A DNA stretch of 6,919 nucleotides from NCBI GenBank assembly GCA_009703975.1, contig WLFB01000068.1:1-6919 (forward strand), given 5' to 3'. Shown here in pieces: positions 1 through 5,129 of the stretch; the first letter of the stretch is position 1; each line of letters begins with the position of its first letter. The stretch comes from Actinomycetota bacterium (GTDB taxonomy: Bacteria; Actinomycetota; Acidimicrobiia; Acidimicrobiales; Ilumatobacteraceae). Under the pieces are notes generated by a model. It was not told where the DNA came from and did not search any database. It worked only from the letters and a program-made list of their open reading frames with translations. Made by a program: the position numbers and the translations under genes.

Positions 1-51
1 GAGGATCGGAAACTCGGTAATCTTCTTACGACCAAACGCAACGATACTCAC
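1..51 (-). CDS. 5' end of an unidentified gene (partial, runs off left edge)
   Basis: An open frame starts with GTG at 51-49, overlaps the TGA stop of the preceding gene (50-48) in a four-base GTGA junction, and stays open to the left edge. The 17 visible residues begin M-S-I-V-A-F-G-R-K-K and continue through T-E-F-P to the edge. This start-stop overlap is typical of translational coupling within an operon, which is why I call a gene on so little sequence. Seventeen residues are too few to assign a family, and I do not recognise the product. The alternative is that the frame is open by chance. Confidence 0.5.
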   Translation of the reverse strand, partial: MSIVAFGRKKITEFPIL

Positions 52-278
52 TTCGATATTTCAGGCGCGCGCAAATCAATTCTCAGAGTCAAGACACCAT
101 TCTCAATAGTCGCAACAGCATCTCCGAGCATTGCAAAATCTTGGAAGTCAGACTGCGCCTGCGCTAAAAAATGTTGACGCTCCTCACCTGCGACGGGTGG
201 CAATGGCCGACGTTTCACAGATGCCGCGCGATCACGAAACCTTGCAATCATTTCTAAAGGGTTAAACGCTTCAGCCAT
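48..278 (-). CDS. Small soluble hypothetical protein (76 aa)
   Basis: This ATG-started frame encodes a 76-residue protein with no signal peptide or membrane segment. The first half is basic and likely helical (around F-R-D-R-A-A-S-V-K-R-R, residues 14-24). The middle is rich in Gln, Asp and Phe (residues 33-49). The C-terminal third alternates hydrophobic and charged residues like a beta strand pair (ENGVLTLRIDLR, residues 59-70). It begins 9 bases after the stop of the upstream small membrane gene and ends in a GTGA overlap with the next gene, so the three are probably one transcript. No clear Shine-Dalgarno precedes the ATG, which fits coupling to upstream translation. I do not recognise the family. 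The compact spacing and protein-like composition argue that it is a real gene. Confidence 0.7.
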   Translation of the reverse strand: MAEAFNPLEMIARFRDRAASVKRRPLPPVAGEERQHFLAQAQSDFQDFAMLGDAVATIENGVLTLRIDLRAPEISK

Positions 279-287
279 AGGACAAAA

Positions 288-518
288 CTAGTTGTTGACT
301 AGCCCTGAGTGTTGACTCTCAGAGACGTCTATTCGCACCGCATCTAATAGGCGAACCTTCTCTGTATCGCTAGCCATGATGAAGTTTCGATCCCCCATAA
401 TTTCAAGAGGAGCAAGTACTTCTGGGTCTGGTCGAGCCGCATTCCAAAACCAAATCGTCACACCAACCAACCCGCCACCGACAACAATCATGGCTAGGCC
501 CAAAAACTTTAGAGACAC
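288..518 (-). CDS. Small single-pass membrane protein (76 aa), unknown function
   Basis: The frame starts with GTG at 518; an in-frame TGA lies four codons upstream. The N-terminus M-S-L-K is followed by one strongly hydrophobic, glycine-rich segment (about residues 5-26, ending in W-F-W). After it comes a Pro/Asp-rich joint (R-P-D-P-E, residues 29-33) and a soluble tail of about 45 residues. A later ATG at 491 (residue 10) would cut into the membrane helix, so GTG is preferred. By the positive-inside rule the charged tail orientation is uncertain. It is the first gene of the leftward cluster and is divergent from the 131-aa membrane protein across 123 bases. I do not recognise a family. Confidence 0.68.
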   Translation of the reverse strand: MSLKFLGLAMIVVGGGLVGVTIWFWNAARPDPEVLAPLEIMGDRNFIMASDTEKVRLLDAVRIDVSESQHSGLVNN

Positions 519-641
519 GAGAGCGTTTCAAACATCGGCCCATGGCTTAATGACCGCAAAGGTTTATCGGTATATGAGCAACTGTTCATTCCGTTTACAA
601 TTCTACGTGAAAAGGCCTCAATGGAGATGGCAAAATAGAGT
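519..641. promoter_or_regulatory. Divergent intergenic region with a candidate rightward -10 box
   Basis: This 123-base spacer separates two divergent membrane-protein genes and must hold promoters for both. On the plus strand a TACAAT hexamer at 596-601 is the best -10 candidate and would start transcription near 608, giving a leader of roughly 35 bases. I see no convincing -35 hexamer at the normal distance; TATGAG at 573-578 is poor. On the minus strand no hexamer stands out: the TATACC and TAAACC matches around 563-575 are weak. No strong inverted repeat is present. Confidence 0.3.
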
Positions 642-1037
642 GTGATGAATAGCGAATTTTCTAATGCTCTTTCAGTCGTGATTTTTTTTGCCGTGGGTTT
701 CGGCTTGCTGAAATTGATAAATCGTTTTGAACCACAATGGGTGTCAAAAGATGGTCTTCGATTTACAGCGAAAATTTCTTTAGACAGTGCGTCAACAGAT
801 AAGTGGACCGAAATCAGGGTCTTGGTTGACGGCAAAGAGATAATCATCTCGGGACGTGGGCGAAAGGCCAGAGCTTTAATGGGCAAATGGACACTTTCGT
901 ATTCTGTAGATGCTCAAGATGCTCGACGCCGTTGTTTCGTAATTGTGCGCTCCGGCGAAACAACTTCGACTGCACTCCTAAGCGTGCCGGCAACAAGTCG
1001 ATGCGTCGCTTTGCTTGATGATCTAACTAAGGCTTAA
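642..1037 (+). CDS. Single-pass membrane protein with a soluble C-terminal domain (131 aa), unknown function
   Basis: GTG at 642 is immediately followed by ATG at 645, and either could be the start; a TAG two codons upstream excludes anything longer. One hydrophobic helix (about residues 9-26) is followed by a soluble domain of about 100 residues. That domain has alternating strand-like segments: G-L-R-F-T-A-K-I-S-L, W-T-E-I-R-V-L-V-D-G, K-E-I-I-I-S-G-R-G-R-K, and C-F-V-I-V-R-S-G. It ends in S-R-C-V-A-L-L-D-D-L. The layout resembles an N-terminally anchored small beta domain. A GGAGATGG stretch at 623-630 is a distant, weak ribosome-binding candidate. It converges on metX with a 21-base gap. 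I do not recognise a family and see no catalytic motif. Confidence 0.7.
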   Translation: MMNSEFSNALSVVIFFAVGFGLLKLINRFEPQWVSKDGLRFTAKISLDSASTDKWTEIRVLVDGKEIIISGRGRKARALMGKWTLSYSVDAQDARRRCFVIVRSGETTSTALLSVPATSRCVALLDDLTKA

Positions 1038-1044
1038 TAGTTCG

Positions 1045-1066
1045 CGCTATAACGAATGCTATAGCG
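1045..1066. terminator. Weak hairpin between convergent genes
   Basis: CGCTATA at 1045-1051 pairs perfectly with TATAGCG at 1060-1066, leaving an 8-base loop. It sits between the stop of the rightward 131-aa gene and the end of metX, where a bidirectional terminator would be expected. The stem is AT-rich. There is only a delayed CTTTT (1071-1075) on the plus side and no T-run on the minus side, so any termination would be inefficient. The symmetry may be a by-product of the 12-bp tandem repeat here. Confidence 0.35.
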
Positions 1067-1069
1067 AAT
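1046..1069. repeat. 12-bp tandem repeat spanning the metX stop codon
   Basis: Two adjacent 12-bp units, GCTATAACGAAT at 1046-1057 and GCTATAGCGAAT at 1058-1069, differ at one base. Read on the minus strand the second unit encodes the last codons of metX (His-Ser-Leu-stop). The first unit, downstream of the stop, repeats exactly that reading: CAT TCG TTA TAG. This indicates a recent in-frame duplication that has since gained one substitution. Confidence 0.8.
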
Positions 1070-2228
1070 GCTTTTGTAAGAAATCATCAAGTGGTTGACC
1101 GACTTGATCTAGATTGATCAAAAACGCATCGTGACCATGCGGAGAATCAATTTCAACATATTCGCATGATCCGCCAGTTTCGCTAATAATGTCACGAATT
1201 TGCTTCTGTTGATATGTCGGATACAAAATGTCACTCGAAATACCCATAGACAAAACTGGTGCCGATATTCGTGACGCAGCAGTTTGCAAACTGCCGCGTC
1301 CGCGTGCGACGTCGTGAAGATCCATTGCCTTACCAATAATCAAATAGCTATTGGTATCAAAGCGGCGAATGAGTTTGTCGCCGTGGTGATCTAGATAGTT
1401 CTCAACTTCGAACTTGTCCCACAATCCAAGACCGTTATAGTCGGCATTTGTATCCGCAAGTTCTCGGCCAAAGCGATCGGTAAAAACGTTGTCACTACGA
1501 AATGTGACTTGAGCAACCATTCGCGCAATCGCCAAGCCTTGCCACGGTCCATCGCCAATTGCCGCATCGTAGTAATCACCACCACGCCACTTTGGATCAA
1601 GTCGAATAGATCTGCGCCCAATTGCTCCCCATGCAATTTGTTGTGCGGTTGCCTGGAGACACGTAGCAATTGGCACAAGAGTTCGTACCCGATGAGGAAA
1701 TGTGACTCCCCATTCGAGAACCTGCATTCCGCCCATTGATCCGCCGATAACCGAGTGCCAAACATCTATCCCGAGCATGTCGCTGACACGAACTTGAGCA
1801 CGCACCATGTCACGAACAGTGATTACCGGAAATCGTGAACCATAGGGTTTGCCATCAGTTGGGTGTGGCGATGCGGGCCCGGTAGAACCTTGACAGCCAC
1901 CTAGTGAGTTGGTGCAAACAACAAAGTACTTGTCAGTATCGATTGCACAACCAGAACCAACCAGACCATCCCACCATCCTGGCGTTGGCTGGCCATCTTG
2001 CGCGCTACCTGCCGCATGCGAGTCACCTGTCCATGCGTGACACAACAGAATCGCATTCGACTTATCGCTATTCAGTTCTCCCCAAGTTTCGTATGCGATC
2101 GTCACTTGTTGCAAAGTTTTACCGCTGTCAAGGGCGACTGGCCGATCATTTGGAAATTCTAAAAACTTTCGAGTGCCAAAAGCTGCGCCGTCATACCATG
2201 CACCTGTCGCTGGATAATCTGAACGCAT
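1059..2228 (-). CDS. metX: Homoserine O-acetyltransferase (MetX family)
   Basis: This cytoplasmic enzyme activates homoserine by acylation, normally with acetyl-CoA, in the first committed step of methionine synthesis; the product then receives sulfur from MetY or MetB. The 389-residue protein is full length for this alpha/beta-hydrolase family. Visible motifs are the oxyanion-region H-A-W-T-G-D (64-69), the nucleophile elbow GGSMGGMQ with Ser164, the conserved F-R-S around residue 244, Asp333 in S-S-D-I-L-Y-P, and His366 in G-H-D-A-F-L. The catalytic triad is therefore Ser-Asp-His. Trp replaces the commoner Leu in the HALTGD motif. Some MetX proteins use succinyl-CoA and sequence alone does not fully exclude that here. 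The ATG is supported by an AGAGGG ribosome-binding site 10 bases upstream. A SAM riboswitch lies in the leader, so expression should fall when SAM is abundant. No metY, metB or hom is visible nearby. Confidence 0.96.
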   Translation of the reverse strand: MRSDYPATGAWYDGAAFGTRKFLEFPNDRPVALDSGKTLQQVTIAYETWGELNSDKSNAILLCHAWTGDSHAAGSAQDGQPTPGWWDGLVGSGCAIDTDKYFVVCTNSLGGCQGSTGPASPHPTDGKPYGSRFPVITVRDMVRAQVRVSDMLGIDVWHSVIGGSMGGMQVLEWGVTFPHRVRTLVPIATCLQATAQQIAWGAIGRRSIRLDPKWRGGDYYDAAIGDGPWQGLAIARMVAQVTFRSDNVFTDRFGRELADTNADYNGLGLWDKFEVENYLDHHGDKLIRRFDTNSYLIIGKAMDLHDVARGRGSLQTAASRISAPVLSMGISSDILYPTYQQKQIRDIISETGGSCEYVEIDSPHGHDAFLINLDQVGQPLDDFLQKHSL

Positions 2229-2238
2229 CGCTGGTTAA

Positions 2239-2244
2239 CCCTCT
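2239..2244 (-). promoter_or_regulatory. metX ribosome-binding site
   Basis: AGAGGG on the minus strand lies 10 bases before the metX ATG, at the 3' end of a longer purine tract (GAGAGAGGG, 2239-2247). It is the clearest Shine-Dalgarno in the window and fixes the metX start. The upstream half of the tract can be drawn into a hairpin with 2259-2266. Confidence 0.65.
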
Positions 2245-2266
2245 CTCTTACTAATCAAAGTAGAAG
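2245..2266 (-). promoter_or_regulatory. Possible hairpin abutting the metX Shine-Dalgarno
   Basis: On the transcript, CUUCUACU (2266-2259) can pair with AGUAAGAG (2252-2245) around a 6-base loop. The stem has one C-A mismatch and one G-U pair. It overlaps only the 5' part of the purine tract and leaves the core AGAGGG free, so any control of ribosome access would be indirect. It is one candidate for the output domain of the riboswitch just upstream. Confidence 0.3.
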
Positions 2267-2269
2267 ATC

Positions 2270-2303
2270 AAAAACTTGCGTCAGAGTGCCGTTGCTCCGC
2301 AAA
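2270..2303 (-). terminator. Candidate intrinsic terminator in the metX leader
   Basis: On the transcript, UUUGCG (2303-2298) can pair with CGCAAG (2280-2275), with an inner GAG/CUC (2297-2295 with 2286-2284), and U5 follows directly (2274-2270). The position, between aptamer and metX, is where a transcriptional expression platform would sit. The fold uses bases that also form the aptamer's P5 hairpin and the 3' pseudoknot strand, so both cannot exist together. The stem is short and has a 3-base bulge (UGA), so strength is doubtful. Confidence 0.4.
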
Positions 2304-2392
2304 TGCGGAACCACATCCCCACCCGAGGGTGAGATGGCACCGTGGGCTCTAAACCCCGGTTGCCGGACCAATTGGCCACTCCTGATGCAACT
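2281..2392 (-). ncRNA. SAM riboswitch aptamer, SAM-IV or SAM-I/IV type
   Basis: This element in the metX leader binds S-adenosylmethionine. The core signature of the SAM-I/SAM-IV superfamily is present: the transcript has CCGGCAACC (2366-2358) and, after a hairpin, CGGUGCCA (2342-2335). Pairings I can build by hand are P1, AGUUGCAUC (2392-2384) with GAUGUGGUU (2317-2309); P3, ACCGGGG with CCC-A-CGGU (2360-2354 with 2346-2339); P4, CUCACC with GGUGGG around a CUCG loop (2333-2318); and P5, UCCGC-AUUU-GCGGA (2309-2296). UGGC (2378-2375) can pair with GCCA (2338-2335), the pseudoknot known from SAM-I. The P3 loop UUAGAG (2352-2347) can pair with CUCUGA (2286-2281) beyond P5. P2 is very short with no kink-turn, and P5 lies outside P1, which favours SAM-IV or SAM-I/IV over SAM-I. 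Known members repress methionine genes when SAM is high. It lies 52 bases upstream of the metX ATG. Confidence 0.85.
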
Positions 2393-2427
2393 TCTTGCGC
2401 TCCCACTCTCGTGGCATTGCCTAACCA

Positions 2428-2454
2428 ACGATAGCGGGATAGCCTCACTGTTAA
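2428..2454 (-). promoter_or_regulatory. Candidate promoter for the riboswitch-metX transcript
   Basis: On the minus strand TTAACA (2454-2449) matches five of six bases of a TTGACA -35 box. TATCGT (2433-2428) lies 15 bases downstream as a weak -10. Transcription would begin around 2420, just before the aptamer. A riboswitch normally needs a promoter of this kind close upstream, and the preceding gene ends at 2475. The 15-base spacing is short and the -10 is poor, so this remains tentative. A small CCAC-GAGA-GUGG hairpin (2414-2403) with a GNRA-type loop follows at the predicted 5' end of the RNA. Confidence 0.3.
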
Positions 2455-2474
2455 CACGCGATTGGAGTTGGGTG

Positions 2475-2870
2475 TTAATCAGGCGAATCTAAAGCGCATG
2501 CCGCAGTACCGCCCGGAAGATGTTGACGATTTTTGGCAATTAATTTATAAATTGCGGATGAAAATAAACGAATGATCGGCAAGTCGATTAACACGCCAAG
2601 AACTGGCCATGCACCGGTGGCAGTTTTGAGCAACTCTGCGACCGCTCGACTGCCAGAACGAATTCGACCGTCACTGCTTACCCATTGCAATGCTTGATTG
2701 CATTGTTCTGTGGTTAAGCCAAGAACTTTCAAGTCTGTTTTTTGATGTGCAACTATTTTTGCAGACGTGCGAATTCGTCGCTGAATAAACTGCACGCAGC
2801 GTGAACAAAACGCACAGTCACCATCCCAAATCAAAAACGAATTCTCTGCACTAGTTCTTTTGTATGACAC
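2475..2870 (-). CDS. DCC-family (DUF393) thiol-disulfide oxidoreductase
   Basis: The family hallmark D-G-D-C-A-F-C lies at residues 16-22 (Cys19 and Cys22, with a further Cys25), followed by the usual helix and the C-terminal K-N-R-Q-H-L-P-G-G-T signature. DCC proteins are small thioredoxin-like proteins with a presumed redox-active CXXC; physiological substrates are mostly unknown. No signal peptide is evident, and a hydrophobic stretch near residues 87-105 (W-P-V-L-G-V-L-I-D-L-P-I-I-R-L-F) is typical of the family. I choose GTG at 2870 (131 aa). The motif normally lies near the N-terminus, and the only longer option, TTG at 2909, adds 13 polar residues and nearly abuts the divergent gene. 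A TAATCT box ends 7 bases before the GTG, compatible with a leaderless mRNA. It lies upstream of metX in the same direction and is divergent from a SURF1 gene, which hints at a link to respiratory-chain assembly. Confidence 0.85.
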   Translation of the reverse strand: MSYKRTSAENSFLIWDGDCAFCSRCVQFIQRRIRTSAKIVAHQKTDLKVLGLTTEQCNQALQWVSSDGRIRSGSRAVAELLKTATGAWPVLGVLIDLPIIRLFSSAIYKLIAKNRQHLPGGTAACALDSPD

Positions 2871-2928
2871 AAATCTAAGATTACTATCGTTATTACTAGT
2901 AAGACTCAATTAGATACGCTTAAGCGAA
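2871..2928. promoter_or_regulatory. Divergent promoter region between the DCC gene and SURF1
   Basis: This 58-base AT-rich interval separates the two divergent starts and contains two perfect 10-bp palindromes: TTACTAGTAA at 2893-2902 and CGCTTAAGCG at 2917-2926. The second ends two bases before the SURF1 ATG. A TAGATA hexamer at 2911-2916 is a weak -10 for SURF1, and TAATCT on the minus strand a weak one for the DCC gene. No Shine-Dalgarno is visible for SURF1. Shared regulation by one bound protein is possible but inferred. Confidence 0.35.
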
Positions 2929-3675
2929 ATGTACAGATTTCTAATTCGGCCAATTTGGCTGTTACTACATGTGACGGTTGTTGCCACAGTTTTATTGATG
3001 GTCAACTTAGCGTTCTGGCAAATCGGGCGCTACCACGAAAAAGTTGACTTCAATGCCATTGTTAAACAGCGCCTAAACGAACCAATAGTGCCAGTTGAGA
3101 AGTTGCTAAGCGCAATTAATGATGGTTCAGAATCGTCAGAAACTGTTGAGTGGCGAACAGTACTAGTCGTGGGCGAATACATCGATAGCGAGACTGTCGA
3201 AGCAGTCAATCGCGCCCAAGATGGCTATTCGGGCAAAGATCCACTCACGCCCATCCGTTTGGCAGATAACCAACTGTTATTGATGAATCGTGGATTCATT
3301 CCGATTTCGAAAGATGTGCGCACGGCACCAAGCGGCCAAGTACAAATCATTGGTCGTGTCCGCGCGCCAGAAATTCGTCGTCGCTTTCGCATAAGCGACC
3401 CAACGCAAGGCGAACTTTTAGAGGTGAGCAATATTGATCTAGAGCGCCTAAATATTCAAATGCCATCAGAACTAGCGCCAATCTACGTTGAAGTTCTCGA
3501 ATCTCAACCACCAGACTCACCCGAACTATCCCGCATTGCGGCGCCCGCTCTATCTACAGGCTCTCATCTGAGCTACACATTTCAATGGTTTACATTTTCA
3601 GTGTTTGTACTGGCTGGTTGGATAATTGTGATTCGCCGCAAAATCAAAACAATGCAAGCAATAAAAACTTTCTAA
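2929..3675 (+). CDS. SURF1-family cytochrome c oxidase assembly protein
   Basis: SURF1 proteins sit in the cytoplasmic membrane and assist assembly of haem-copper cytochrome oxidase, probably by delivering haem a to subunit I. The 248-residue product has the family plan: an N-terminal membrane helix (about 10-30) ending in A-F-W-Q-I-G-R-Y, a large extracytoplasmic domain, and a second helix (about 219-236) with a basic cytoplasmic tail (R-R-K-I-K). Family motifs visible are the W-R-T-V-x-V-x-G-E-Y region (75-84), M-N-R-G-F-I-P (119-125), and H-L-S-Y-T-F-Q-W-F (213-221), whose His and Tyr are conserved. ATG at 2929 gives the normal N-terminus. No oxidase subunit or haem synthase gene lies in the window; the divergent DCC gene is the only possible redox partner. 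Its TAA shares bases with the convergent VWA gene's stop codon. Confidence 0.93.
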   Translation: MYRFLIRPIWLLLHVTVVATVLLMVNLAFWQIGRYHEKVDFNAIVKQRLNEPIVPVEKLLSAINDGSESSETVEWRTVLVVGEYIDSETVEAVNRAQDGYSGKDPLTPIRLADNQLLLMNRGFIPISKDVRTAPSGQVQIIGRVRAPEIRRRFRISDPTQGELLEVSNIDLERLNIQMPSELAPIYVEVLESQPPDSPELSRIAAPALSTGSHLSYTFQWFTFSVFVLAGWIIVIRRKIKTMQAIKTF

Positions 3676-5120
3676 GTCAAATTCTCGACAAAGCCTTCTA
3701 GTTGTCGCAAGTTGCGACACTCAAACACACCATCTGTGTGCGCACCGTATTCGCCAACGATTGAGTCACCAGTATTCCAATATGATTTTGGCTCTGGATT
3801 GAGCCAATAGACGTGTCTAGCGCGCTTGGCGATTTCTTTGACTACCCAGGATTGTGCAGCGTGATAATTGTTTCGTGCATCACCCAGCAGCAATACCGTT
3901 GTTTTTGAATTTATATCTCTTCCGTAACGCTCCCAAAAGACTTCGAATGCATGCCCATAATCACTGTGACCGTCAACCCAAACAACATCTGCCTCGGTGT
4001 TTACGCGATTGATGGCTTCACCGATGTCTTCAGTTGACTTGAAATACTTTGTAACTTCGTCGATGCCGTCAATGAACACAAATGAACGCACTTTTGAGAA
4101 TTGATTTTGAATTGCGTAGACAAACATCAGGGTAAACCTTGCAAATGCCGCCACGCTTCCAGAAATATCGGCGACAACCATAAGTTCTGGCTTAGCCGGG
4201 CGTGGATATCGGAACTTCGGGTCAGCAGGCACGCCGCCATAACTCAGTGAATGACGCACAGTGTTGCGAAAATCTAATGGACCTTTACGACCATGTCGGC
4301 GTTTGCGCGCCAATCGCGCAGCAAGCTTTCGAGTGAGTGGATACAACGCTTTTTTAAGGCTCTGCATTTCATCGCGACTAGCGTGCATGAATTCAACATC
4401 TTCGGGCAACGGTTTGCGCAACGTTTTTGCCATTGCTTCTGCACCTCGGTCGGCAACGAGTCTGCGCCGAATCTCTGACTCAACTTCTTGTTTGAATTGC
4501 TCTATTCGGCTTTCAAACTCATCTTTTTCGAGACGTTCTTCAAGTGAAGTTAGATCTTGTTGACTTGATTCACGGTTTGCATCCATCAATTTTTGCAACA
4601 TGTTTTCGAGATCTAAATTTCGAAGAGTGCGATACAAATAATAAGTTCCGCCAACAGGCCTACCTGGCTCCATGCCGGCAAAGCGTTGTACGGATTGTTT
4701 GGCGAGAGCACGCATCATCGCTTGGTCACCACTCATTAATGCACGCATCAGCATCGCATTAATTTCTTCTGGAGTAAGCGAATCCATACCGCCACCAGAA
4801 CCCTTACCTTCGCCTTGGCCTTTGACTTGATCCATTTGCTCTTGCATTTCGCGCCAGAAATCGTCTGGTTGGCCATCTTGAGTGATCGCATACTCTGGGC
4901 CGCGCAACGAAAAATACACTTCAAAAATTGTTTCAAACACTTTCCAGTGCGCATTATTTTTTACAAGTGTCGCCCCAAGCGCATATTTGAACGCATCACG
5001 GTCTTCTATCGGGATGACCTTGACCGCTTCCATTGCATCCAGATTCTCAGTCAAACTGACGGGCAGCCCAGCGTTTCTTAATTCAACGATGAAACCCGAC
5101 ATCAGGTCAAGCACAGGCAT
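3672..5120 (-). CDS. VWA domain protein, CoxE-like, partner of MoxR ATPase
   Basis: This 482-residue protein ends in a von Willebrand A domain with an intact metal-ion-dependent adhesion site. D-I-S-G-S lies at 318-322 (Asp318, Ser320, Ser322), and a later acidic contact is Asp414 in L-L-L-G-D-A. The N-terminal half is helical (1-75), followed by a flexible Gly-rich linker (about 101-111). A Met-rich helical region (115-150) and a long charged, coiled-coil-like stretch (170-275) ending in a basic R-K-R-R-H-G-R-K cluster come next. No signal peptide or membrane helix is seen, so it should be cytoplasmic. CoxE-type proteins work with MoxR ATPases to remodel or insert cofactors into client enzymes; the best-known case is CO dehydrogenase maturation by CoxD/CoxE. 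The gene starts 9 bases after the moxR stop, so the two are surely cotranscribed. The client is not identifiable here, as no dehydrogenase genes are present. Confidence 0.9.
   Translation of the reverse strand: MPVLDLMSGFIVELRNAGLPVSLTENLDAMEAVKVIPIEDRDAFKYALGATLVKNNAHWKVFETIFEVYFSLRGPEYAITQDGQPDDFWREMQEQMDQVKGQGEGKGSGGGMDSLTPEEINAMLMRALMSGDQAMMRALAKQSVQRFAGMEPGRPVGGTYYLYRTLRNLDLENMLQKLMDANRESSQQDLTSLEERLEKDEFESRIEQFKQEVESEIRRRLVADRGAEAMAKTLRKPLPEDVEFMHASRDEMQSLKKALYPLTRKLAARLARKRRHGRKGPLDFRNTVRHSLSYGGVPADPKFRYPRPAKPELMVVADISGSVAAFARFTLMFVYAIQNQFSKVRSFVFIDGIDEVTKYFKSTEDIGEAINRVNTEADVVWVDGHSDYGHAFEVFWERYGRDINSKTTVLLLGDARNNYHAAQSWVVKEIAKRARHVYWLNPEPKSYWNTGDSIVGEYGAHTDGVFECRNLRQLEGFVENLT
3703..3719. 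repeat. 8-bp inverted repeat inside the 3' end of the VWA gene
   Basis: TGTCGCAA (3703-3710) and TTGCGACA (3712-3719) are perfect inverted copies around a single G. As RNA this makes a 6-bp stem with a 5-base loop. It lies 28 bases past the SURF1 stop within the end of the convergent VWA gene. It could slow or end rightward transcription, but no T-run follows on either strand. Confidence 0.4.
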
Positions 5121-5129
5121 TGTGCATGC

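Noticed and set aside
376..645. 89-aa open frame on the plus strand
   Set aside because: It runs antisense through the 76-aa membrane protein gene and across the divergent promoter region. Its product is low-complexity Pro/Thr/Arg with no domain, so it is a shadow frame.
509..886. 125-aa open frame on the minus strand
   Set aside because: It covers the divergent spacer and the antisense of the 131-aa protein. The 131-aa frame has a clean membrane helix and beta-like domain, while this product has no coherent features.
1391..1765. 124-aa minus-strand frame within metX
   Set aside because: It is an alternative frame of metX, whose full-length sequence with an intact catalytic triad explains the region.
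2286..2492. 68-aa plus-strand frame antisense to the metX leader
   Set aside because: It lies across the riboswitch, and the RNA structure explains the sequence. The peptide looks random.
2871..2909. Longer DCC protein from TTG at 2909
   Set aside because: The 13 extra residues are polar, and DCC proteins normally place the D-G-D-C motif close to the N-terminus. The longer start would leave only 19 bases between divergent genes.
4261..4563. 100-aa plus-strand frame antisense to the VWA gene
   Set aside because: It is Ser/Arg-rich and antisense to a well-supported coding region, so it is a shadow.
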